In this document: positions 7,248-12,422 of the stretch, in pieces
How positions within the stretch are numbered: position 1 is the stretch's first letter
Layout: each line of letters begins with the position of its first letter
Program-made: the position numbers and the translations under genes
The notes under the pieces: generated by a model
What the model was told of the DNA's origin: nothing
The model's input: only the letters and a program-made list of their open reading frames with translations
Database searches by the model: none
From: a virus
Length of the DNA stretch: 21,754 bases
Virus record (IMG/VR): IMGVR_UViG_3300025759_000809
Span: 1 to 21,754 of that record
Direction: 5' to 3' (one strand)

Positions 7248-7323
7248 AAAAAACGCAACGGGTGGGTGCGGACAACACCCCAATGATCGGCACAAAGACA
7301 CGCCCATCAATTGTTCCCGTTGC
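7248..7323 (-). ncRNA. Candidate three-way-junction RNA ending in a U-tract
   Basis: On the minus strand an 8-bp closing stem (GCAACGGG at 7323-7316 with CCCGTTGC at 7262-7255) encloses two arms that tile the interior almost completely. Arm one starts CAATTGATGGGC and ends GCCGATCATTG (about 10 bp with one bulge and one mismatch). Arm two is GGGTG, loop TTGTCCG, CACCC (5 bp). The closing stem is followed at once by GTTTTTTATTT. This could be a small RNA with its own terminator, or an attenuator in the leader of the replication operon, whose first ATG is 11 bases further on. It matches no class I can name. Confidence 0.45.
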
Positions 7324-7359
7324 TAATGAAAATCGGTTCATTTGTCTTTGAATTATGGA

Positions 7360-7380
7360 TCCACGTTTGTCAGGCGTGGA
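7360..7380 (-). terminator. Hairpin just after the GNAT gene, without a T-tract
   Basis: A perfect 6-bp stem TCCACG/CGTGGA with a 9-base loop starts 11 bases after the acetyltransferase stop codon. It lacks the T run of an intrinsic terminator, so it may be an RNA 3'-end structure or chance. Confidence 0.3.
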
Positions 7381-7390
7381 GGTTGCGAAA

Positions 7391-7990
7391 TTACTTGTTT
7401 TCGTCCTTTCCTAATATTTTTAGGCGGTAATCTTTTAATTTATTCCCGCGATTAAATGCCGAAACAATACCCGTTTGTTTGTGCTTTCGCCAAATACTTG
7501 AATCAGTTTTGCCAATTGCGGGTTCCAACCATATTGGCTCAAACAATTGTGGTTGCAAATATTTACGCCACACGTTGATTTTTCGATTTCTTCGGATGCC
7601 GCCTTGTTGTATGCTTATCACTTTATAACCTAATTCTTGCCAAAATTTGTTGGCCTCTAAATCAAAACCGCATCTTAATGTAATACTATTTGATGCGCTT
7701 GCGTTCGCATAATTTTCTAACGCCAAAACCAACATTTGACCATACATTTTGCGCCTCGCATCATATTCAATGCATACTTGGTGACATTTTACATCACCGC
7801 CAGATGCCCCCACATAAATGTAGCCACACGGTCCGCCGTTCAACAAACCCAAATAGACACGGCCTTTTTTTTGTTCGCGCTCAAAAACTTGTTTTGGGTA
7901 AAAACTTAACGCCTCCGCATTTTTTTTTTGTAGACTATCGACAAACGATAAAATGTCGGGGTGTTCTTTTACAATTACGAAATCAGTCAT
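7391..7990 (-). CDS. GNAT-family N-acetyltransferase
   Basis: A 199-residue protein with a GNAT-like core: beta-type YLGLLNGGPCGYIYVGAS at about 46-63, a region VCIEYDARRKMYGQML at about 72-87 where the acetyl-CoA pyrophosphate loop (R/Q-x-x-G-x-G/A) is expected, and the C-terminal core signature GFDLEANKFWQELGYKVI at about 108-125. A basic extension of about 70 residues follows. It would transfer an acetyl group to an unknown substrate. The start at 7990 is preceded by an A run and sits right after a promoter-like site. The gene is visibly richer in A and T and uses TTA and ATA-type codons more than its neighbours, so it looks like a later insertion (moron). The acetyl-CoA loop is imperfect, so activity is uncertain. 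Confidence 0.72.
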   Translation of the reverse strand: MTDFVIVKEHPDILSFVDSLQKKNAEALSFYPKQVFEREQKKGRVYLGLLNGGPCGYIYVGASGGDVKCHQVCIEYDARRKMYGQMLVLALENYANASASNSITLRCGFDLEANKFWQELGYKVISIQQGGIRRNRKINVWRKYLQPQLFEPIWLEPAIGKTDSSIWRKHKQTGIVSAFNRGNKLKDYRLKILGKDENK

Positions 7991-7996
7991 TTTTTT

Positions 7997-8026
7997 ACAA
8001 TCTAAATTTTGTAAAATCGGCGGCAA
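7997..8026 (-). promoter_or_regulatory. Bacteroidota-type promoter candidate for the GNAT gene
   Basis: Minus strand TTG (8026-8024), 19 bases, then TAGATTGT (8004-7997), close to the consensus TTG-N19-TAnnTTTG. It ends six bases before the ATG at 7990, so the transcript would be nearly leaderless. The -7 box is one base short of consensus. Confidence 0.4.
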
Positions 8027-8065
8027 GGTCAAAACCTCCGATTCCCGAAAACAATGACCCGTGCG

Positions 8066-8371
8066 TCATTTGCACAACCGCCAACAATTGACCATTCGCC
8101 CGCGCATTCCTTTGGTTTTGCCACCCGTCATTTCGATAATCTTGTCGTTTTTCAGCGTGTTGAACGACCGCCGAATTGAAATAATCATGGTCGGGTGGTC
8201 ATACTTGCGCGGGTTGATTTGCGACAAATACACCACCACTTTTTCGGGCGTGACCTGGTCATCGTTCGGGTTCGTTGTAAAGTATCGCAACACATCGTGA
8301 TCTTGCGTGTTTGCTTTCACGAGATAGGTGCGAAGGTGTTCTCCTTGTTCGTTGGTTGTATTGAAAAACAT
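8066..8371 (-). CDS. Small winged-helix-like protein
   Basis: A 101-residue protein starting MFFNTTNEQGEHLRTYLVKA. The middle and C-terminus (about 25-95) have a helix-helix-helix-strand pattern like a winged-helix domain: VLRYFTTNPNDDQVTPEKVV, then IISIRRSFNTLKNDKIIEMT followed by a basic hairpin KTKGMRGRM. This is compatible with DNA binding and transcription control, but the assignment rests on pattern only. The start at 8371 is chosen because a triple AAAAACC repeat, the leader type used by other genes here, lies directly before it. Confidence 0.58.
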   Translation of the reverse strand: MFFNTTNEQGEHLRTYLVKANTQDHDVLRYFTTNPNDDQVTPEKVVVYLSQINPRKYDHPTMIISIRRSFNTLKNDKIIEMTGGKTKGMRGRMVNCWRLCK

Positions 8372-8392
8372 GGTTTTTGGTTTTTGGTTTTT
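8372..8392 (-). repeat. Triple heptanucleotide repeat forming the translation leader
   Basis: Three perfect copies of AAAAACC on the minus strand end exactly at the ATG at 8371. The A-rich, C-punctuated leader replaces a Shine-Dalgarno sequence and resembles shorter CCAAAA leaders before other genes in this window. Confidence 0.75.
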
Positions 8393-8394
8393 GC

Positions 8395-8997
8395 TCAGTA
8401 ATCGAATTTGATTAACCCCCACAACAATGACATCGTGCGGCGTTTTGGCTTTGGCTTTGGCTTTGGCTTTGGCTTGTAATTCTCGGCGGCCGCATTGATT
8501 TGTGCCGCGAAATCGGGGTCGTCGTCAATATATTGATAAAACGTTTTGCGTCCGATTTCGGCAAATTCGCACGCGCTTTTCACCGTTTTGCAACCAGATT
8601 CAAACGCAAAAATCAATCGTTTTTTTGCGGCGTTTTTGCGAATTGATCGCGGTGTTTCAACTTTTTGCGATGGTGGTGGGTCAGCTTTCACGGGTGTTGA
8701 TTCCGCCCATTTTGATTGCATTGCGTCCAACACCTGACGCGCCATTTTGCGGTTGGGAATGTCGCCCGTCCATCGGTAATACGGAAAACGACCTTTCACG
8801 ATTTCCATTCTTTTCATCACCGACCCCAATGATTTCGATGCGTTGTTTTTGGTCGCGATGTTGGTGATTGACGTGGTTGCCCTCCGCTTTTGCGCTTGCG
8901 CGTGTATTTCGTAAAGTATGCCAACATACTTGTCAACCGCACCTTTCCCGCATTTGTACGGTGCGCGGGTTCTTTTTGCTTTTTTCATCTTTTCCAT
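8395..8997 (-). CDS. Basic protein with terminase-like helix-turn-helix and KP-repeat tail
   Basis: A 200-residue, strongly basic protein. Residues about 18-95 are helical and could form a winged-helix-like domain (GRFPYYRWTGDIPNRKMARQ). A Pro-rich linker (101-117) precedes a helix-turn-helix at about 127-163, SACEFAEIGRKTFYQYIDDD followed by PDF. This matches closely the HTH of the small-terminase-like protein encoded at 4684-4268. A Lys-Pro dipeptide run (174-186) encoded by a hexanucleotide repeat precedes the C-terminus. It probably binds DNA, as a regulator or a second packaging-type factor. Two bases separate its start from the previous stop. Confidence 0.65.
   Translation of the reverse strand: MEKMKKAKRTRAPYKCGKGAVDKYVGILYEIHAQAQKRRATTSITNIATKNNASKSLGSVMKRMEIVKGRFPYYRWTGDIPNRKMARQVLDAMQSKWAESTPVKADPPPSQKVETPRSIRKNAAKKRLIFAFESGCKTVKSACEFAEIGRKTFYQYIDDDPDFAAQINAAAENYKPKPKPKPKPKRRTMSLLWGLIKFDY
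8444..8473 (-). repeat. Hexanucleotide tandem repeat encoding (KP)n
   Basis: Five perfect copies of TTTGGC (plus strand), flanked by partial copies, encode the Lys-Pro run near the C-terminus of the HTH protein. Frame-neutral length variation is expected. Confidence 0.9.
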
Positions 8998-8999
8998 TT

Positions 9000-9206
9000 T
9001 TAGTAAATTTTAGATTTTGCGGCAAAGTATAGTGAACGCGCATCACTTTCGGTGGCATCATCATCTTTGTACGCATCGATCAACGTCATGTCGGTGATGG
9101 TTGCGGTGTGGTGGTTGCCATAGTAACGGAATGTGACATCATAATGCCCGTATCCAGATTTGCGGACTGATTCGATTCGGTCGAAATAAGATTTTGAATT
9201 TGTCAT
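9000..9206 (-). CDS. Small hypothetical protein
   Basis: A 68-residue protein starting MTNSKSYFDRIESVRKSGYG, with strand-type sequence HYDVTFRYYGNHHTATITDM and an acidic C-terminal half ending AAKSKIY. It resembles short early phage proteins of unknown role that begin with an (M)x-SYF-x-x-I-x-S-V-R/K pattern. The frame is open up to an ATG at 9335, which would add 43 residues across an inverted repeat. I prefer 9206 because the globular part starts here and a CCAAAACC leader precedes it. Confidence 0.55.
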   Translation of the reverse strand: MTNSKSYFDRIESVRKSGYGHYDVTFRYYGNHHTATITDMTLIDAYKDDDATESDARSLYFAAKSKIY

Positions 9207-9236
9207 GTTTGAAATGGTTTTGGTTTGCACCTCAAA

Positions 9237-9262
9237 GCCCCCCGTTTGTTTCAGCGTGGGGC
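9237..9262 (-). terminator. GC-rich hairpin between two small genes
   Basis: Minus strand GCCCCACG, loop CTGAAACAAA, CGGGGGGC: seven paired bases of eight, followed by only three T residues. It could slow or stop transcription coming from the promoter at 9599-9570, or act as a leader structure for the gene starting at 9206. Confidence 0.35.
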
Positions 9263-9351
9263 GGTTGGGTCTGTTTTCGTTTAGTACGTTTCTAACTCCT
9301 GTTAAATCTAAATTGTCAATTAAGCAATCGCTCATGTGCTTGTGTTTATAA

Positions 9352-9543
9352 TTATCGGCCTCTTTTAAGTAGTCCGACTACCCTTTTGGCCCATGATCTT
9401 TCTTCCTTATAAAACTTGCAATCACCATCATGAAAGGTGATCATATGCATCCCGTCCCTTGAGATAGCATCCCATCCGTTAGATTCCAACGAAATTATGC
9501 CTCTTTGATTTCTAACTTCCAATACTTCTTCTACGGTGTTCAT
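9352..9543 (-). CDS. Small AT-rich hypothetical protein
   Basis: A 63-residue protein, MNTVEEVLEVRNQRGIISLE onward, ending RVVGLLKRGR. An in-frame ATG at 9582 lies inside the promoter-like sequence, between its two boxes, so it would not be on the transcript; the ATG at 9543 is therefore the better start. The protein has acidic first and basic last parts and no membrane segment. Codon use is more AT-rich than in surrounding genes, and it has its own promoter, both typical of a recently acquired accessory gene. No family recognised. Confidence 0.6.
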   Translation of the reverse strand: MNTVEEVLEVRNQRGIISLESNGWDAISRDGMHMITFHDGDCKFYKEERSWAKRVVGLLKRGR

Positions 9544-9569
9544 GCTTTCTGCGTTTTTAATTGATACCC

Positions 9570-9599
9570 CAAATCTACACATATTTGTTTAATAAACAA
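9570..9599 (-). promoter_or_regulatory. Bacteroidota consensus promoter
   Basis: Minus strand TTG (9599-9597), exactly 19 bases, then TAGATTTG (9577-9570), a full match to the TTG-N19-TAnnTTTG consensus. The upstream part contains a perfect 15-base palindrome TTGTTTAATAAACAA (9585-9599, plus strand) that overlaps the -33 box and could be an operator. The next ATG on the transcript is at 9543. Confidence 0.75.
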
Positions 9600-9604
9600 G
9601 AACA

Positions 9605-9940
9605 TCACGAAAAATAATCGTCAACCACTTCGATGACCTCGTCCAATGAACGACACACCGCGCATTTGTAACCCGCATTTTCGATGCGCTCAATGACATC
9701 TTTTTGGCTTGGTGTCAACCGACCCTTTGCGGTTTTCAGTTCGATGAATAACCCGCAATAGATTTTGCGCGGGTCTAAAATATGGATGTCTGGCACACCC
9801 GCCAGAACACCCATTTTTTTCAGCTTTGCGCCACGCATCGGCGAGGTCTTGCGCTCATTCGCAACGTGGAATGACACCGCGTTCGGATACGACAATCGAA
9901 TCCAACGCATGGCGGCGATTTGTAGTTGATCCTCTGTCAA
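9605..9940 (-). CDS. VRR-NUC domain nuclease
   Basis: A 111-residue protein consisting of a single VRR-NUC domain of the PD-(D/E)XK superfamily. The motifs appear in order: a helix with E3-x-Q-L-Q at the N-terminus, GVPDIHIL at 48-55 (catalytic Asp), FIELKTAKGRLTPSQ at 65-79 (catalytic Glu67 and Lys69, then conserved Gln79), and a C-terminal helix. Stand-alone phage VRR-NUC proteins are thought to cut branched or structured DNA, such as Holliday junctions, during recombination and packaging. The start is a TTG at 9940, overlapping the stop of the SSB-like gene; the first in-frame ATG, at 9910, would remove the first conserved helix. Its neighbours are SSB-like and ERF genes. Confidence 0.9.
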   Translation of the reverse strand: MTEDQLQIAAMRWIRLSYPNAVSFHVANERKTSPMRGAKLKKMGVLAGVPDIHILDPRKIYCGLFIELKTAKGRLTPSQKDVIERIENAGYKCAVCRSLDEVIEVVDDYFS

Positions 9941-10278
9941 AACGGCAAATCATCTTTTGGTTGTGGCGCAGCCTTTTGTGGTTTGCCCGCCTCCATTTTG
10001 TCAACTCTGAACGCACGCAAATCGGTGTAATAGTTGCCGCTGTATTCGCGTGACGAAATAGAAAATTGAACATCGACCAGGTCGCCGACCTTGTTGTATT
10101 TGATGAAATTGTCAACGTGTTCATCGCCCATTTTGCTGAACGCATAAACATTTTCGCGGCCCTCGTAGCCATCGTTGTTGGTGACGGCAAAAACGACCTT
10201 TCGCCATTCGTTGCCATCTTTCGTTTGCCCGCTTTTTTCATCGATCGCGGTGATCGTTCCGTTGATTTTGAAATCCAT
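9937..10278 (-). CDS. DUF3127-like single-stranded DNA-binding protein
   Basis: A 113-residue OB-fold-type protein. Residues 1-95 match the DUF3127 pattern common in Bacteroidota: an initial strand KINGTITAIDE, then EWRKVVFAVTNN, a KVGDLVDVQFSISSRE block and YYTDLRAFRVDKME. The tail is short and low-complexity and ends DDLPF, the acidic tip through which SSB proteins recruit partner proteins. It probably coats single-stranded DNA for ERF and DnaB. It shares one base of stop/start (TAATG) with the upstream gene and its own stop overlaps the nuclease start, so these are coupled. Confidence 0.85.
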   Translation of the reverse strand: MDFKINGTITAIDEKSGQTKDGNEWRKVVFAVTNNDGYEGRENVYAFSKMGDEHVDNFIKYNKVGDLVDVQFSISSREYSGNYYTDLRAFRVDKMEAGKPQKAAPQPKDDLPF

Positions 10279-10628
10279 TATAATTGATTTTTGAAATGTG
10301 AAATTATTGTTTCGATTTTGTGATTGTAGAAATTCTCGAATTGCTCAAACCCTCGGTTGTCGATTTCCCAAACGCGGAACAAAACACCCCGCAACCTTTG
10401 CGATGGTGATTTGCCCGTTGGCATCTGGTCAATTCCGAATTTGGATTCGCGCAACAATTCGATCTCGTCATCTGTCAATTGACCCGTTGAAATTCCAACG
10501 CTGACAAGTTGGTTTTGCAATTGGAACAATTCGCCCACATCGCGCATTTCTTGCGTTCCCAATGTGACTTTGACGGTTTTGTCTTTTCGCGTGGCGATTG
10601 CCTCCACTTGCGCGTCCAAAATGATCAT
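10278..10628 (-). CDS. Hypothetical early protein between ERF and SSB-like genes
   Basis: A 116-residue protein, MIILDAQVEAIATRKDKTVK onward. A beta-type start (KTVKVTLGTQEM) is followed by a helical region with LQNQLVSVGISTGQLTDDEIELL, and a basic helical C-terminus ending SHFKNQL. No catalytic motif is apparent. Its placement in a tightly coupled recombination block (ATGA with the gene before, TAATG with the gene after) suggests an accessory recombination or DNA-maintenance role, which is inference only. Confidence 0.6.
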   Translation of the reverse strand: MIILDAQVEAIATRKDKTVKVTLGTQEMRDVGELFQLQNQLVSVGISTGQLTDDEIELLRESKFGIDQMPTGKSPSQRLRGVLFRVWEIDNRGFEQFENFYNHKIETIISHFKNQL

Positions 10629-11005
10629 GTGACGATGATGGACGGTTTGGTGTATGTGACCGTTGCGGGTTCGATGATTTCGCCGTTTTCATCAACCATT
10701 GTTGCGTTGGCGTTTGCCGCTTGTTTCGCCAATGTTTCAATGGCTTTTATTTCGGCATTTTTCGTGGCCCAATTGCCCAGATGTTTGAACGAATATCGGC
10801 GTGAACCGTCACGCAATTCAAACGTGTGACCGTGGTCGGTGAATTTCTTTTCGCCGTAGTGTGACGCCTCCGTCATCGCCACATCTTCGATTTCTTTGAT
10901 TGCCGCCGCCACATCTTTGGCGTGGTTTTTCAAGACGGCAAACGCCACCAATGGGTTTTCGTTTCCGTCAATTACATCTTGCACTAATTGTGAAATGTTG
11001 ATCAT
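10625..11005 (-). CDS. Hypothetical protein coupled to ERF
   Basis: A 126-residue mostly helical protein starting MINISQLVQDVIDGNENPLV. The first about 45 residues form likely helices (FAVLKNHAKDVAAAIKEIED). A middle part FTDHGHTFELRDGSRRYSFK with conserved-looking aromatic and basic residues follows, then KAIETLAKQAANANAT. Short proteins of this build are often found directly after ERF or Rad52-like annealing proteins in phages; I cannot assign a function. The start overlaps the ERF stop as ATGA and is preceded by a CCAAAACC-type leader inside the end of the ERF gene. Confidence 0.6.
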   Translation of the reverse strand: MINISQLVQDVIDGNENPLVAFAVLKNHAKDVAAAIKEIEDVAMTEASHYGEKKFTDHGHTFELRDGSRRYSFKHLGNWATKNAEIKAIETLAKQAANANATMVDENGEIIEPATVTYTKPSIIVT

Positions 11006-11694
11006 GATTTTGATTTTTTGGTTTTGGTTTTTGTGTTTGATTTTGGTGCTTGTTCTGGCGCGGTGAAATCCTTAATGGCCGCCAACGTTGCCGCGTCAAC
11101 GTCATATTTTGCGACCAACTTTTCAATGGTCAGCTTGCCCGTGGTGATGTAATCAATCACCTTTTGGAAATTTTCGGTGTCGGTGTGGCGCAATTGTTTT
11201 TTGACCTCTGGCATTTGTGGCATTTGTGGCATTTGTGGCACAACGATGGCATCCGAATGAACGGCATCGGCATCATCAATGTCGCCCGTGGCCACCAAAA
11301 AATTGTACAACAAGGCATATTTCAGCGCGTATGTGGTCGCCTTTCCCGCCGCTTTATCTTGCGTGTCAACGCCGTGGCCATACCCTTGCAATTCGATGGA
11401 TTCGCCAGATGTGTGCATCAACGTATATGTGACAACGACCTCCGCGAACACGCTTTGTTTTTGCTTTGGCCCATATTGCGAATCCTCAACCCATCGTTCC
11501 ACCTTTGTGGTCGGTTCGACTTTGGTTTGGAATATCGCCAGACCATTTGCACGAAACGCGCGGTTGAACATTAGTTTGACATCTTTGTCGCTAACGCCCT
11601 TGTAAGAATTGCGGCCGTTGCCGATGGTCGTGGCCTTTTCGATATTTTGCACGGTCACCATGACTTGGTTGACAGCTTGAATTAAATTTTTCAT
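11002..11694 (-). CDS. erf: ERF-family single-strand annealing protein
   Basis: A 230-residue protein with the ERF core at about 5-145. The diagnostic stretch is GYGHGVDTQDKAAGKATTYA, then LKYALLYNFLVATGDIDDAD, at about 104-143. ERF proteins anneal complementary single strands and promote phage genome circularisation and recombination. A Pro-Gln-Met triple repeat (153-161) encoded by a 9-base tandem repeat links the core to a small C-terminal helical domain (about 165-212), followed by a basic Lys/Thr/Ser tail. The start at 11694 has an A-rich leader. The SSB-like and VRR-NUC genes downstream complete a typical annealing module. Confidence 0.93.
   Translation of the reverse strand: MKNLIQAVNQVMVTVQNIEKATTIGNGRNSYKGVSDKDVKLMFNRAFRANGLAIFQTKVEPTTKVERWVEDSQYGPKQKQSVFAEVVVTYTLMHTSGESIELQGYGHGVDTQDKAAGKATTYALKYALLYNFLVATGDIDDADAVHSDAIVVPQMPQMPQMPEVKKQLRHTDTENFQKVIDYITTGKLTIEKLVAKYDVDAATLAAIKDFTAPEQAPKSNTKTKTKKSKS
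11210..11236 (-). repeat. Nine-base tandem repeat in the ERF gene
   Basis: Three perfect copies of GGCATTTGT (plus strand) encode a Pro-Gln-Met repeat in the linker between the annealing core and the C-terminal part. Confidence 0.9.
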
Positions 11695-11712
11695 GTTTTG
11701 ATTTTTGGTTGG

Positions 11713-11892
11713 TTAAAATGGTGATGGTATGAAACCGATCGTTTGGCGCAATTCTGAATAGCCTTTGACTTTTGGGTCATCTTGCATTTTGGCAAGTTGG
11801 GCATATTTCATGGCCGCCATGAATTGGTCTTTTGTTCGCGAATCCATAATGTTGCGGATCACTCTGTTTTTGTCGGCGTTGATGTCGTACAT
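11713..11892 (-). CDS. 59-residue hypothetical protein upstream of ERF
   Basis: An open frame of 59 codons starting MYDINADKNRVIRNIMDSRT and ending IGFIPSPF. The ATG at 11892 lies one base after the stop of the previous small gene (TGA T ATG), and the stop lies 18 bases before the ERF start, so it fits the operon exactly. The sequence is helical and charged with three Met-containing helix turns (QFMAAMKYAQLAKMQDDPKV). Its composition matches flanking genes. No family recognised; probably a small early protein. Confidence 0.65.
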   Translation of the reverse strand: MYDINADKNRVIRNIMDSRTKDQFMAAMKYAQLAKMQDDPKVKGYSELRQTIGFIPSPF

Positions 11893-11893
11893 A

Positions 11894-12094
11894 TCAGTTA
11901 GCTTTTAAGTTGATACCCATTTCGGCCAACATCTTTTCGGCCTCCGCGAAAATGCGGTCACGGTCAACGCCTCGCGAATTGCGGTCGTTGGCAAACGCAT
12001 CAATTATTGACGAATATGGTATGTCGGGCAACCGCCTCGACAACCGTTTTTTGTGGCCTTGCATGGCCATCGATAAGATTTCCAAACGTGTCAT
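11894..12094 (-). CDS. Small early protein, first gene after the regulatory gap
   Basis: A 66-residue helical protein starting MTRLEILSMAMQGHKKRLSR and ending MLAEMGINLKAN. The start at 12094 is preferred over one at 12238 because the promoter-like site at 12147-12117 would place the transcript start near 12112 and a CAAAAACCAAAAAC leader directly precedes this ATG. A basic first half and acidic second half suggest a nucleic-acid or protein-binding role, perhaps in control of the recombination operon; nothing definite is visible. Confidence 0.6.
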   Translation of the reverse strand: MTRLEILSMAMQGHKKRLSRRLPDIPYSSIIDAFANDRNSRGVDRDRIFAEAEKMLAEMGINLKAN

Positions 12095-12116
12095 GTTTTT
12101 GGTTTTTGAATTTGGC

Positions 12117-12147
12117 GCAAGATACCTTTTATTATTTAATAAACAAA
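12117..12147 (-). promoter_or_regulatory. Bacteroidota-type promoter for the recombination operon
   Basis: Minus strand TTTG (12147-12144), 19 bases, then TATCTTGC (12124-12117), close to TAnnTTTG. The sequence after the -33 box, TTTATTAAA, is identical to that of the promoter at 9599-9570, which strengthens both. Confidence 0.55.
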
Positions 12148-12158
12148 TAAAGGTCGCC

Positions 12159-12217
12159 ACAATTTCAAATTGTAATCGGTTGCAATCGGTTACAAATCGA
12201 CCGTCAATTTGAATTGA
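12159..12217 (-). promoter_or_regulatory. Palindromes and direct repeats upstream of the early promoter
   Basis: Plus-strand elements: a perfect 15-base palindrome ACAATTTCAAATTGT (12159-12173), two direct copies of AATCGGTT ten bases apart (12174-12181 and 12184-12191) with a partial third copy AAATCG (12194-12199), and a perfect 14-base palindrome TCAATTTGAATTGA (12204-12217). These could be repressor or initiator binding sites or an origin; which one cannot be told from sequence. Confidence 0.5.
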
Positions 12218-12422
12218 TCGTGAACCTTTCGCCCTCAATTATCGAATTGAAATACTCTTCGGAATTGGTCGCGGCGGAAAATATCACATCTTGCGTTTCC
12301 TCCACGATTTGAATCTTTTGGTGTACCCTATACAAAAGAAAAAGAACGCCCGTCAGAACGGCTAAAATGCCCGTTAAAATCAAAAGAATCGCGGTTAATA
12401 ATATGGCGGCCACCTCAGTCAT
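12204..12422 (-). CDS. Small single-span membrane protein
   Basis: A 72-residue protein. Residues about 4-31 (VAAILLTAILLILTGILAVL, then TGVLFLLY) form one long membrane segment, followed by a basic turn RVHQK and a cytoplasmic-type acidic tail with EETQDVIF and EGERF. The start overlaps the phosphoesterase stop as ATGA. It is the last gene before the regulatory gap. It could be a second holin or antiholin-like protein, given the lysis genes a few kilobases upstream, but the long soluble tail gives no clear support. Its stop codon lies inside a 14-base palindrome. Confidence 0.65.
   Translation of the reverse strand: MTEVAAILLTAILLILTGILAVLTGVLFLLYRVHQKIQIVEETQDVIFSAATNSEEYFNSIIEGERFTINSN

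Noticed and set aside
9207-9335. N-terminal extension of the small protein at 9000-9206 to an ATG at 9335
   Set aside because: The frame is open but crosses a GC-rich hairpin and lacks the leader type used by neighbours. The compact domain starts at 9206. I could not exclude it fully.
9855-10241. A 128-codon minus-strand frame over the SSB-like and nuclease genes
   Set aside because: It runs through two well-supported coupled genes in another frame and has a composition typical of shadows (Arg, Ser, Thr, Met rich).
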